Of a stretch of DNA of 54,106 nucleotides, positions 7,186-14,452 are shown in pieces. Below the pieces are notes generated by a model. It was not told the origin of the DNA, ran no database searches, and worked only from the letters and a program-made list of their open reading frames with translations. Origin of the DNA: Desulfobulbaceae bacterium (GTDB lineage Bacteria > Desulfobacterota > Desulfobulbia > Desulfobulbales > Desulfobulbaceae); NCBI GenBank assembly GCA_003508005.1, contig DNUE01000069.1, forward strand, positions 1 to 54,106. Reading direction: 5' to 3'. Position numbers and translations under genes: made by a program. How positions within the stretch are numbered: position 1 is the stretch's first letter; the number at the start of each line of letters is the position of its first letter.

Positions 7186-7251
7186 ACCCACATTTCCAGG
7201 ATCCGCTCAGGGAAAGACTGATGTCCTGTTGTCCTCAATCCCCTATTATTA

Positions 7252-7281
7252 AGTATATGATCATAAGAGACATGAAGTCAA
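7252..7281 (-). promoter_or_regulatory. Promoter of the beta-helix gene (TTGACT-18 bp-TATACT)
   Basis: TTGACT (complement of 7276-7281) and TATACT (complement of 7252-7257), 18 bp apart, with flanks TTTGACTTCAT and GATCATATACTTAAT. The start site would be near 7245, giving a leader of about 150 nt. Confidence 0.65.
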
Positions 7282-7425
7282 ATAGGGGTTGGGATGACAA
7301 CCGGTAATCTCAAGATGCCGGAAGGAACGGGAACTGAAGATTCATCATAAGAATACGTAGGAAATACCCTGGTCGCAAAGTATCTTTACAAGGTAATGAC
7401 TGCTATTTGATTGAGGTTGGCAATG
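7276..7425 (-). repeat. Dispersed upstream module, copy 3
   Basis: Minus strand: CATTGCCAACCTCAATCAAA, then CTACGTATTCTTATGAT, CTTCA, 21 bp, TTGAGATTACCGG, and 32 bp from the TTGAG arm to TTGACT. The distal TTACG-like sites are more worn than in copies 2 and 5. Upstream of the beta-helix gene. Confidence 0.7.
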
Positions 7426-7512
7426 ATAGATCATCCCCCAGTGGAACAAATAATGGAAGCCTGATCTTCTCAGCCAGGTATTCTTTGCGCTATTGCTCAT
7501 TTTGCCAAAACG

Positions 7513-7543
7513 AAAAAACCCTCAACCGGAACGGCTGAGGGTT
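7513..7543 (-). terminator. Intrinsic terminator of the secreted-protein gene 7596-8228
   Basis: On the minus strand AACCCTCA pairs with TGAGGGTT across an 11-nt loop and is followed directly by a T run (TTTTTTCG). A second hairpin (CGTTGG 7557-7562 with CCAACG 7574-7579) lies between it and the stop codon. The long stem and T run make this the best terminator in the window. Confidence 0.85.
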
Positions 7544-7595
7544 GATCGGTGGGTTTCGTTGGGTCTGCTTCGTCCAACGCAACCATATAGCGCCC

Positions 7596-8228
7596 TTATT
7601 TAAGATGAATGACTGCTCCCCCGCCTTCCTGGTTTGGGATGACGTTAAACGTTCCTGTACCTTTCAGGTAGCCGATTCGGACGTCGAGGATCGTTTTCGC
7701 CGCTGACGTCGAAAATATCTGCAGGTGGTAGGAGGCCTGGCCACGGTCGACGAGGATCGGGCTTGGCAGGAGGACGGTCGCTGAGACGATGCCGGCTCCG
7801 TCTGGGAGGACGACTTCCGCCACGGTGTCCCACGAGTACACGCCAAGGTTGGCCCTCCGGAGCACCACATACCCACCTGCACCGCCCCAAACCGTCATGT
7901 CATAGATGGAGGAGCCGTGGGGGAGGTCGGTCGACGCAATCAGCGACCCGCCGTCGCTGTACGTACCAGAGCCGGGGATTACAAATTTTGTGGCGGTTCC
8001 CGAATACGGGAAGAAGTCCGCGTAGTTGACGCTGTAGTACGTCACCCCCGGGACGGTAGCCACCGCTTGCGCCTTGACCTCGGATTGCGTGGCGAGGCTA
8101 CCGGTGGACTGCACAGTGCCCACCTCGTTAGGATCGTCGGCGCCGCGCACCTCTACCGGTGACAAGCAGAGACACAAAATCCCGGCCAGAAGCAACATCA
8201 TCACAAAACTGCACTTTCCCAATTCCAT
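7596..8228 (-). CDS. Secreted protein of unknown function
   Basis: A 210-residue exported protein. The ATG complementary to 8226-8228 has AAGGAGG 6 nt upstream; an in-frame TTG two codons earlier is too close to the ribosome site. The signal peptide is MELGKCSFVMMLLLAGILCLC to EVRGA. The mature part is rich in Ser, Thr, Gly and Val with alternating hydrophobic residues (TYYSVNYADFFPYSG, GGYVVLRRANLGVYSW, AEVVLPDGAGIVSATVLLP, ASYHLQIFSTSAAKTILDV), which suggests an all-beta fold. I recognise no family and it has no FPWPMF tail or VVVxPMG segment. It shares the upstream module (copy 4) and a leader block with the beta-helix gene, so it probably belongs to the same surface-protein set. It is followed by a strong terminator, so it is likely monocistronic. 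Confidence 0.75.
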   Translation of the reverse strand: MELGKCSFVMMLLLAGILCLCLSPVEVRGADDPNEVGTVQSTGSLATQSEVKAQAVATVPGVTYYSVNYADFFPYSGTATKFVIPGSGTYSDGGSLIASTDLPHGSSIYDMTVWGGAGGYVVLRRANLGVYSWDTVAEVVLPDGAGIVSATVLLPSPILVDRGQASYHLQIFSTSAAKTILDVRIGYLKGTGTFNVIPNQEGGGAVIHLK

Positions 8229-8281
8229 ACTCAACCTCCTTAATACTGTAATACTGGTGTTTATGACCTTCCCTCAAAACT

Positions 8282-8319
8282 CTGTCTTCTTTGTTCCGTG
8301 TTGCCCAAATCACATTCAA
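8282..8319 (-). promoter_or_regulatory. Conserved leader block, second copy
   Basis: On the minus strand GAATGTGATTTGGGCAAC, then ACGGAACAAAGAAGACAG. It matches the block at 7148-7185 with only a few differences, although the coding regions downstream are unrelated. It lies about 55 nt before the start codon of the gene at 7596-8228. Confidence 0.5.
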
Positions 8320-8477
8320 TGAGGGCCGAACCCGGTGGTACTGATCAGCAAAAACACCGAAGTACACTGCTATCGAATAACAGTCAGGGATTCAAATAAG
8401 ATAAACCCTTAAATGTTCTCGTGAACTGCCTGATAAAGGGAGCCGGATGCCCAATTTCCTGAATCCCTAATGATTCA

Positions 8478-8507
8478 AGTATACGATCCGGTGGTGATAG
8501 AAGTCAA
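8478..8507 (-). promoter_or_regulatory. Promoter of the gene 7596-8228 (TTGACT-18 bp-TATACT)
   Basis: TTGACT (complement of 8502-8507) and TATACT (complement of 8478-8483), 18 bp apart. The predicted leader is about 240 nt, the longest in the set. Confidence 0.65.
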
Positions 8508-8575
8508 ACACTGGTTGGAATGATTACCGACAATCTCAAACTGCCGGAAAGGAAGATTGTAGTTTTATCCCTTCT
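8502..8575 (-). repeat. Dispersed upstream module, copy 4 (promoter-proximal half)
   Basis: Minus strand: CTTCCTTTCCGGCAG, TTTGAGATTGTCGG, then 32 bp from TTGAG to TTGACT. The TTACGAT part and the CTCAA arm are not clearly preserved, so this copy is truncated on its distal side. Confidence 0.6.
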
Positions 8576-8645
8576 ACCTCGGAATAGAAGCCAGTTTCGG
8601 CTACGAAGAAGGGAGAGAGGAGAGGAAAAAGAGGATGAAGAATGA

Positions 8646-8819
8646 GTGACCGATATCCAAGTGAAGGTTCCGCCGCCTGATGGCTATTGCTTCGGGTTAC
8701 GGCTCAAGTCGGCAATTCTTGCTGATGCTGGGACGTTGCCTGCTGGAAGATGGCTCAAGGCGAAATCTGATACCACCAATTCTCGGCAACTCGTGTACCG
8801 TGCTGAGAATTGGCGGTAA
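8646..8819 (+). other. Possible 57-codon ORF or gene fragment of unknown origin
   Basis: In the 338-nt gap between the module and the next gene, a GTG at 8646 opens 57 codons reading VTDIQVKVPPPDGYCF, GLRLKSAILADAG, TLPAGRWLKAKSD and TTNSRQLVYRAENWR, then TAA. Composition is protein-like, but I recognise no family and the ribosome site is weak. Its end contains a 13-bp hairpin, CCAATTCTCGGCA (8776-8788) with TGCTGAGAATTGG (8801-8813), with one mismatch. It may be a fragment of a mobile-element gene. Confidence 0.2.
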
Positions 8820-8913
8820 ATTTGATCGTTTTAATCACACTTGACAATACCTGGCATTTCCCTGGGCTCTCCCTATTTTCTCCAGCCGAATGAACAAAGT
8901 ACCCAATAGCCAA

Positions 8914-9666
8914 TCACTGTCCGCCGCGAACCGCGCGCACATAATAGCTGATAGACTTATTGCCGCCGTAGTAGACGTCGCCGATGTTGAAGTACACGAG
9001 CCACGCGAGGCTCGTAGAGTAGGCGTAGGTAGTAGACGACCAGTAATAGGACGACGCGGTATTGAGAAAAGGATGGTCGGGAGGGAGGCAGGGGTTGAAC
9101 TGGCTGTAATCCACCAGGCTCTGCAGCTCACGCAGATTGGGAAGACGCCAGTCGCCGGCCACGGAGCCGTCCGTCAGACCGCAGAAGCTGCTGGCCAATT
9201 GCTTCGCCGCCGTCAGGGCCGCGGCCCAGGGCCGCTCATTCACCCCAGTCGAGTCGCCGGCAAAGAAGGTGGTGCAGTTGCCCTCCCGTAGCCAGACCAG
9301 CCCAGTGAGGCGGTCCGTGACCGTGCCGTCGCCGTTGTCGACGAAGCGGGGCGAGACCGTCACCCCAGTCTGCAACTCACCGTCTTCCCCCGTACCAGCG
9401 CAGGGAACCTCATCGCAGGGCGCCACCGTGCAGGCCGGGTCATAACACACGGGCTGGCCGGTGCTGGCCAATGCTCCCGGACTCCGGGTGCCGGTCAACC
9501 CCTTACCTGCCTTGCTGGAGAAGGTCTTGCCCTCCACCACGTCGGGCGGCCTAGCGTCGCCCGTAGCTCCGCCCATAGGCACGACCACCACCTTGTTCTG
9601 CGCCTCGGCAACGGACAGTGAAAAACAAAATGTGAGAACAGCAACAGAATGGATTAAATACCTCAT
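8914..9666 (-). CDS. Secreted DUF1566 protein with VVVVPMG N-terminal segment
   Basis: A 250-residue exported protein. The ATG complementary to 9664-9666 follows GGAGGGAGAGGAGAA and opens a signal peptide (MRYLIHSVAVLTFCFSLSVA to EAQ), then NKVVVVPMGGATG. A Cys-rich linker follows (VCYDPACTVAPCDEVPC), then GDGTVTDRLTGLVWLREGNC and one DUF1566 domain of the Lcl type (GDWRLPNLRELQSLVDYSQF, YYWSSTT, YYVRAVRGG), which ends the protein. It resembles the protein at 46650-47378 in length and layout. The ligand and exact location are unknown. It is preceded by module copy 5, whose promoter gives a leader of about 50 nt. Confidence 0.85.
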   Translation of the reverse strand: MRYLIHSVAVLTFCFSLSVAEAQNKVVVVPMGGATGDARPPDVVEGKTFSSKAGKGLTGTRSPGALASTGQPVCYDPACTVAPCDEVPCAGTGEDGELQTGVTVSPRFVDNGDGTVTDRLTGLVWLREGNCTTFFAGDSTGVNERPWAAALTAAKQLASSFCGLTDGSVAGDWRLPNLRELQSLVDYSQFNPCLPPDHPFLNTASSYYWSSTTYAYSTSLAWLVYFNIGDVYYGGNKSISYYVRAVRGGQ

Positions 9667-9722
9667 TTCTCCTCTCCCTCCTTGAGGCATCAATAAAAAA
9701 ACCAATATATCTACTCTTTTTA

Positions 9723-9752
9723 ATTATACGAGTAGAGGGTAAATGAAGTCAA
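9723..9752 (-). promoter_or_regulatory. Promoter of the DUF1566 gene (TTGACT-18 bp-TATAAT)
   Basis: TTGACT (complement of 9747-9752) and a consensus TATAAT (complement of 9723-9728), 18 bp apart. Start site near 9716. It is the closest to sigma-70 consensus in the set. Confidence 0.7.
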
Positions 9753-9832
9753 ATACGGATCGGGATGGTACCCGGCAATCTCAACCTGCCGGAAGGAAGG
9801 GAAACTTGAGCTTGATCGTAAATCCACGTAAC
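9747..9832 (-). repeat. Dispersed upstream module, copy 5
   Basis: Minus strand: GTTACGTGGATTTACGAT (two TTACG sites 10 bp apart), CAAG, CTCAA, 21 bp, TTGAGATTGCCGGG, then 32 bp from TTGAG to TTGACT. CCGGCA and TGCCGG arms lie inside. This is the best-preserved copy of the promoter-proximal part; the distal block seen in copies 1-3 is absent. Confidence 0.75.
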
Positions 9833-9964
9833 TCAATAACTTTTCGCAGAATCGATACTATTCTTGAATCAAATCGGAAAGGTTAAACAACCCTTCGGAT
9901 TGACCCCGTCTGGGCCAGGGAGGAATGCCTGTTGCGGAGAAAACCGACACTATCGGGTCGCCTC

Positions 9965-10939
9965 TCACCCGGAAAAACCCAAATTGATCTCAATTCTGAA
10001 CAGAAGGCCCCAGTTGGGTTCCCAGTCCTCGTCCCTGGGAAAATTCACCCGGGGAGAAATTTCATAGAACAGCCAATCCCGGAGAAATTGCTGGCGGTAT
10101 CGGACCAGCAGCCACAGATCGGTCAATTCTTCCTGCTTGTCGATGTTCTCAAAATGGTTTTCCCATTCATAGGACAGGACCCTGTCCGTACCCAGCACCT
10201 GGTAAAGCCTGAGGGCCAGCCCGAGCGAAAGATCGTCCTCGTCTTCATGCCAGTCCAGGTTGGCCGTGGCCCGGAAAAACCATGTCTCCGAAAACTCCCG
10301 ATCAAAGTCGAGCGAATTCAGGTTTTCCCAACCGTCATCCGTGTAATAGCGCAGCAGAGTGACGAACCGACCCTTCCAGGAGCCGATATCCTTTGCATAC
10401 CGATAGCGAACGCCTCCATACAGATAATCGAAGGAGGCGCCGCCGGTGAACGATATATTGTACTTCTCGGTTTCTTTCAAAAAGTACTGCAGGGCCGCTG
10501 AGGCCTCTTTTGTATTTCTTTCTTCAACTTTTATGGCGTCCGATCTTGACTCGATTTCAGGCTTTTCATCCTCGGAAGCGTAGAGAAGCAGATGCAGCTT
10601 ATCAGACACCTGCGGCAGATGCACACGAAGAGTCAGCCTTGGCTTGAATTCCAATCCGTCCGCTTCATCATAAATGGCGGTCAGCTTCAGCCTGGCCCGA
10701 CTCCTGTTTTCCTCCGCGGCAAAGCGACTGTCAGTAAAAAAATCGTCGATCGAATCAGCCGTAGCGAGCAAGGTTGAAGAGACCCCCCGATGCACATAGT
10801 CGTACCACTTCTCTTCGCCCTGGCCTTCCTGTCCGCTTTCAGCCGCTGCCGCGTTTGGCGCAAGGGCTTGTTCCGCTCTGGCGAGGCTTGCGGTCAGGCA
10901 CGCTGCAATAAGGAAAGCAATGATGATCATCTTGTTCAT
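9965..10939 (-). CDS. Predicted outer-membrane beta-barrel protein of unknown function
   Basis: About 324 residues. Several Met codons lie close together; I chose the one opening MNKMIIIAFLIAACLTASLARA, a clean signal peptide cut before EQA, though starts 2 to 10 residues earlier are possible. The mature protein begins with an acidic helix-like segment (EEKWYDYVHRGVSSTLLATA, DSIDDFFTDSRF) followed by long amphipathic strands with aromatic girdles (ARLKLTAIYDEADGLEFKP, FDYLYGGVRYRYAKDIGSW, FVTLLRYYTDDGWENLNSL, ATANLDWHEDEDDLSLGLA). It ends in WGLLFRIEINLGFSG, as outer-membrane barrels tend to end in beta strands. I cannot assign a family or substrate. A module relic (11137-11184) and a strong inverted repeat (11037-11084) lie upstream, so it may be under the same control as the surface proteins. 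Confidence 0.7.
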   Translation of the reverse strand: MNKMIIIAFLIAACLTASLARAEQALAPNAAAAESGQEGQGEEKWYDYVHRGVSSTLLATADSIDDFFTDSRFAAEENRSRARLKLTAIYDEADGLEFKPRLTLRVHLPQVSDKLHLLLYASEDEKPEIESRSDAIKVEERNTKEASAALQYFLKETEKYNISFTGGASFDYLYGGVRYRYAKDIGSWKGRFVTLLRYYTDDGWENLNSLDFDREFSETWFFRATANLDWHEDEDDLSLGLALRLYQVLGTDRVLSYEWENHFENIDKQEELTDLWLLVRYRQQFLRDWLFYEISPRVNFPRDEDWEPNWGLLFRIEINLGFSG

Positions 10940-11036
10940 GAACATACCACCCCATGTTCTTTCCCTCATTCAACACATTCTTTTTTTATTTTATCACAAC
11001 CCTGGAAAAGAGTAAGGAAAAAGGGTCCAATTCAGG

Positions 11037-11084
11037 TCGGTCCAAACAGGAGTTTACAGGAGACATAACTTGCATTTGGACCGA
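11037..11084. promoter_or_regulatory. Perfect inverted repeat TCGGTCCAAA / TTTGGACCGA
   Basis: Two perfect 10-bp arms, TCGGTCCAAA (11037-11046) and TTTGGACCGA (11075-11084), are separated by 28 bp in the leader of the outer-membrane protein gene. A third GGTCCAA sits nearby at 11024-11030. This looks like a set of operator half-sites, or a long hairpin in the leader RNA. No known regulator consensus is recognised. Confidence 0.45.
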
Positions 11085-11136
11085 TTTAAGAGGGGGGAAG
11101 GCAAGGAAATTGTGAGGGAAGATCAAGACAGGTGCA

Positions 11137-11184
11137 GGTAATCTCAACAAATGAGCATTAAGACAAGTTGAGACATATCGTAAA
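11137..11184 (-). promoter_or_regulatory. Diverged module copy 7
   Basis: The minus strand reads TTTACGAT, four bases, CTCAA, 20 bp, TTGAGATTACC. The spacing matches the other copies while the bases between the arms differ completely, so these words are the conserved functional core rather than recent duplication. No TTGACT follows at 32 bp here. It lies about 200 bp upstream of the outer-membrane protein gene. Confidence 0.55.
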
Positions 11185-11259
11185 ATATCTTGATCCCGAA
11201 CTGCCGGGCTCGCGCCCTGAGGAAGGGCTTTTGATAGCAATTGTAAAACTGCGGCGGCA

Positions 11260-12510
11260 TCAGAAATAGTGCCGGTACTCCAGGCCGACGCGAAGTGGCT
11301 GCATCCCAAGTTCCGAACCCAGGGACTGACCATCCGGCCTTTTCCCCTCCGGCAGGGTGACCTGCAGGGCCAGTTCCGCCTCGTCGGCCAGGGAGAGGAC
11401 TGCGTAGAAGGACAGGGAATGGGATTGATCCGACCAGTTGCGCAGATAGAGCAGTTGGCCGGTGAGCAGCGGCGAAAACTCATAGCTCATGGCAATGGCC
11501 GAGTAATGCTCCCCCAGATAGCCAGGCTCGAGGGTGGTATCGGCAAGCGCCCGGTCCGCCTCCGCAATGGAGGAATAACCGAAGGAGTTGTACATCTGTT
11601 CCAGGCGCAGGTTGAGGCTGCTGGGAAAACGGTGCTCCAGGCCAGCGCTCAGCATGGAGCCGCTGGCCAGATGGACCTGATTGCTGTCGCGATAGTGCCC
11701 CTCGGCCCTGAGGCCGAGCCAGTCCGTCAGCTCCCCCTGCAGGGAGGCGCCGACCAGGCCGTTTTCCCTGACCAGACCTGCCAGCAGGCCCCACTCAAGA
11801 GCGCCGGTTGATCGGACATAGCGGCCCAGGACCGAGGTACGCCGCCAGTCCGGTTCGCTGCGCCAGCCGTTCGCCGCACCGGGATCCTCCTCATACCCCA
11901 AAACCCCAACCAGAGAAAGCTGGGCCAGGTCGGCCAGCCTGTGGTCATACCTGACGGCATCGACCCCTGGCTTGTAGACCCGATAGAACTGCTGCGGGGC
12001 AAAGGGGGCGAAAAAATCGTTGGGGGTGAACGAGGTGGTGACCGAAAACTGCACCGGCTGCCGGCCCAGGGTCAGCGCATTGCTCTCTGTGCCCCAGGTC
12101 AGGGCGCCTCCATCGAAGATCAGGTCGGCGCGGGCGTTGCCGCTGTCGTCCTGCTGCCAGGAAAAAAGGGAGCTGCGCTCGACATCGGAAGGAGCAAACC
12201 CGCCCGGCACAACGACTGATGAGGTCGAGCGGACATTCTGCAGGATGTTCAGCCGGCCCCGCAGCCGCTCGCCAGCAAAACCTTCGACCAGGAGGCGCAG
12301 ATCGCCGCTCCACAGGACGTCCTTGTCCTCGGTATACAGCAGCCAGTCTTCGGGGTTGACCGCCGCCCCCAGCGCAGCATTCACCGCCGCACTGCCAGCG
12401 AGACCCCACCCCTCACCCTCGATCTCGAACAGGGCCTGACCTTTCGCCGGAACCAGGACAAAAACAAAGATCAGGGCCGCTGCCCATGAGCCGCGCAGCA
12501 GCCTGCTCAT
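11260..12510 (-). CDS. Outer-membrane beta-barrel protein at the end of a Lol-like ABC operon
   Basis: A 416-residue protein with a signal peptide (MSRLLRGSWAAALIFVFVLV to KGQA). Many amphipathic strands follow with periplasmic turns (LRLLVEGFAGERLRGRLNIL, ALTWGTESNALTLGRQPVQF, LAQLSLVGVLGYEEDPG, LSLADEAELALQVTLPEG). It ends in LRVGLEYRHYF, with the terminal aromatic expected of a Bam substrate. The layout resembles alginate-export or DUF1302-type barrels, but I cannot name a family. Its ATG overlaps the stop of the ATPase gene by 4 nt (ATGA), so the two are translationally coupled. I infer that it is the outer-membrane partner of the ABC exporter. Confidence 0.8.
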   Translation of the reverse strand: MSRLLRGSWAAALIFVFVLVPAKGQALFEIEGEGWGLAGSAAVNAALGAAVNPEDWLLYTEDKDVLWSGDLRLLVEGFAGERLRGRLNILQNVRSTSSVVVPGGFAPSDVERSSLFSWQQDDSGNARADLIFDGGALTWGTESNALTLGRQPVQFSVTTSFTPNDFFAPFAPQQFYRVYKPGVDAVRYDHRLADLAQLSLVGVLGYEEDPGAANGWRSEPDWRRTSVLGRYVRSTGALEWGLLAGLVRENGLVGASLQGELTDWLGLRAEGHYRDSNQVHLASGSMLSAGLEHRFPSSLNLRLEQMYNSFGYSSIAEADRALADTTLEPGYLGEHYSAIAMSYEFSPLLTGQLLYLRNWSDQSHSLSFYAVLSLADEAELALQVTLPEGKRPDGQSLGSELGMQPLRVGLEYRHYF

Positions 12511-13202
12511 CCCCCGCCCTCATCGGCCTCCAGCCTGCCGTCCCTGAGCCGGATCAGCCGGCGGGCCCGGTCCATGACCCGCTGGTCATGGGTGGAGAAG
12601 AGGAAGGTCACCCCTTTTTCCCTGTTAAGCTGCTCCATCAGGTCCAGGATGGTGGCGGCCGCCTCGGAATCGACGTTGGCGGTAGGCTCGTCCGCCAGGA
12701 CAATGGCCGGCTCCGAGACCACGGCCCGGGCGATGGCTACCCGCTGCTGCTGGCCGCCGGAAAGTTCATCGGGCCTTCGATTGGCGTACGCGGCCATTCC
12801 TACCTCCCGCAGCACGGCCATGACTCGGGTTTTTCGCTCCATGGCCGGGACGTTCTGCAGGGCAAGGACAAACTCGGCGTTCTCGTAGGCGGTGAGAACC
12901 GGGATCAGGTTGTAGGACTGGAAGACAAAGCCCACCCGGTCCCGGCGGAAACGGGACAGCTCGCCCCGGCTCAGTTCCGCCAGGTTGCGCCCTTCCAGGT
13001 ACACCGCGCCCTCGCTGGGCGCGTCCAGGGCGCCGATCATGTTGAGGATGGTGGTCTTGCCCGAACCGGAGGGGCCGCTCAGGGCGCTGAACTCGCCCGC
13101 CCGGATATCCAGGTCCAGCCGGTCCACCGCCCTGACCTCGACATTGCCCTGCCGGTACACCCTGCTCACCCCGGCAAGCCGGACAATCTGCTCCTCGCTC
13201 AT
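12507..13202 (-). CDS. LolD/MacB-type ABC transporter ATP-binding protein
   Basis: A 231-residue nucleotide-binding subunit with all motifs: Walker A GPSGSGKT (about 43-50), Q-loop VFQSYNLIP, signature LSGGQQQR (about 143-150), Walker B VLADEPT followed by the D-loop ANVD, and the H-loop STHD. The LADEPTAxxD form and the length match the LolD/FtsE/MacB group, which drives type VII (mechanotransmission) ABC systems that do not move substrate through a channel. It starts 1 bp after the stop of the FtsX-type permease and overlaps the barrel gene. It would energise the two permeases encoded just upstream. Confidence 0.92.
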   Translation of the reverse strand: MSEEQIVRLAGVSRVYRQGNVEVRAVDRLDLDIRAGEFSALSGPSGSGKTTILNMIGALDAPSEGAVYLEGRNLAELSRGELSRFRRDRVGFVFQSYNLIPVLTAYENAEFVLALQNVPAMERKTRVMAVLREVGMAAYANRRPDELSGGQQQRVAIARAVVSEPAIVLADEPTANVDSEAAATILDLMEQLNREKGVTFLFSTHDQRVMDRARRLIRLRDGRLEADEGGG

Positions 13203-13203
13203 C

Positions 13204-14445
13204 TCAGACCTCCTTGATGCTCCGGGCCGGCGGGACCCGCCCGGCCCGGATGGCGGGATAGACGCCCGCGGCCAGAGTCAGGACAAAAACCGTGCCCAGG
13301 ATAGCCAGGGCGCTCTCCCGGAACAGGCGCAGCTTCAGCACCGGGTCAACCAGGACGCCGCCGGCGCTGTAATCCTCTCCCACCAGGGCGCTCAGGTCGA
13401 TCCCGGTCCTGCTCATGTAATAAAACCAGGGCGCGGTAAGCATTATCCCGAGCGCCAACCCCAGGCACCCCAGCCAGAACGACTCGACCAGGACCAGCCG
13501 CGCCACCTGGGCGGGCGACATGCCGACGGCCAGCATGATGCCGAACTCCCGGTTCCGCTCCAGCACACTCATCAGCATGGTGTTCATGATGCCGGCGGCG
13601 ATCACCAGCCCCACCAGCAGCTGCAGGAGGTTGTTGAACAGCCGGTCCACGGCGATCAGGCCGGCCAGGTCCGCCTGGGTTTCGCGCCAGGTCAGCACCT
13701 CCAGCCGGCCGGTCGGGGACAGCTTTTCCGTCAGGTCCGCTTGAATTTTCTTCACCCGGCGCAGATCATCGGTGTATACCGCCAGCAGGGTAACCCCGCC
13801 CGGGCCGTAACCCAAGGTCTGCCGCAAGCGGTCCAGGGGCACGAGGACAATGCCGGAATCCGCAGCATGGTCGCCGGTCTGAAACACCCCGCTGATCCGC
13901 AGCAGTTCGCTGGTCAGTTCCCCGTCTTTATCGGTGACGGTGATGACCATCTTCCGGCCCGGCCGCAGATTCAGTTTTTCCGCCATTTCCGCGCCGATCA
14001 GGGCGCCGCGGCCGGCCGCTTCGGCAAAAAGGGCGCCGTCAACAACGGAGCGCAGAAAAAAATTGTGCTGCGGTGTTTCCAGGGCGGGATCGATACCCAT
14101 GAACATCCCTCCCGCGCTTTTGGCCCCGGCGGCGAACATGGCCTGGCCCATGATCCGGGGATAGGCGCCGCTGACCTCGGGCAACCCGGAGGTCGCAATC
14201 CGGAGCGAGTCTGCATCCCGCAGCCAGCGGGCCAGGCTGGGCCTGGCGTTATTCCCCTCCTCAGCCACGCTCACGTGGCCTAGCCCCATGACCGTGCTGG
14301 TGTTGATCATGCTGGTGTAGGAATAGTCGCCGGAGCCGGTGAAAGTAACCGCCAGAAAGATGCCGAAGGCCACGGACAGCGAGGTGATCAGGGTCCGCCG
14401 CCGGTTCCGCGACAGGGTCCGCCAGGCCATGGTGTTCAGTCGCAT
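13204..14445 (-). CDS. FtsX/LolCE-type ABC permease (second of two)
   Basis: A 413-residue inner-membrane protein. One N-terminal helix (RRRTLITSLSVAFGIFLAVT) is followed by a large periplasmic MacB-like domain (about 45-280) and three C-terminal helices (LQLLVGLVIAAGIMNTMLMS; SFWLGCLGLALGIMLTAPWF; ESALAILGTVFVLTLAAGVY). ERNREFGIMLAVGMSPAQVARL is the conserved coupling segment that contacts the ATPase. It ends PARSIKEV, close to the usual PxxALR-type end of this family. The gene lies 7 nt after the first permease gene and 1 nt before the ATPase gene. With its partner it probably forms a heterodimer like LolC/LolE. Confidence 0.9.
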   Translation of the reverse strand: MRLNTMAWRTLSRNRRRTLITSLSVAFGIFLAVTFTGSGDYSYTSMINTSTVMGLGHVSVAEEGNNARPSLARWLRDADSLRIATSGLPEVSGAYPRIMGQAMFAAGAKSAGGMFMGIDPALETPQHNFFLRSVVDGALFAEAAGRGALIGAEMAEKLNLRPGRKMVITVTDKDGELTSELLRISGVFQTGDHAADSGIVLVPLDRLRQTLGYGPGGVTLLAVYTDDLRRVKKIQADLTEKLSPTGRLEVLTWRETQADLAGLIAVDRLFNNLLQLLVGLVIAAGIMNTMLMSVLERNREFGIMLAVGMSPAQVARLVLVESFWLGCLGLALGIMLTAPWFYYMSRTGIDLSALVGEDYSAGGVLVDPVLKLRLFRESALAILGTVFVLTLAAGVYPAIRAGRVPPARSIKEV

Positions 14446-14452
14446 GACCGGC

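Noticed and set aside
12985..14283. A 432-codon plus-strand open frame opposite the ABC ATPase and permease genes
   Set aside because: The minus strand carries Walker, signature and FtsX segments; the plus frame is rich in Gln/His/Pro, as expected of a shadow.
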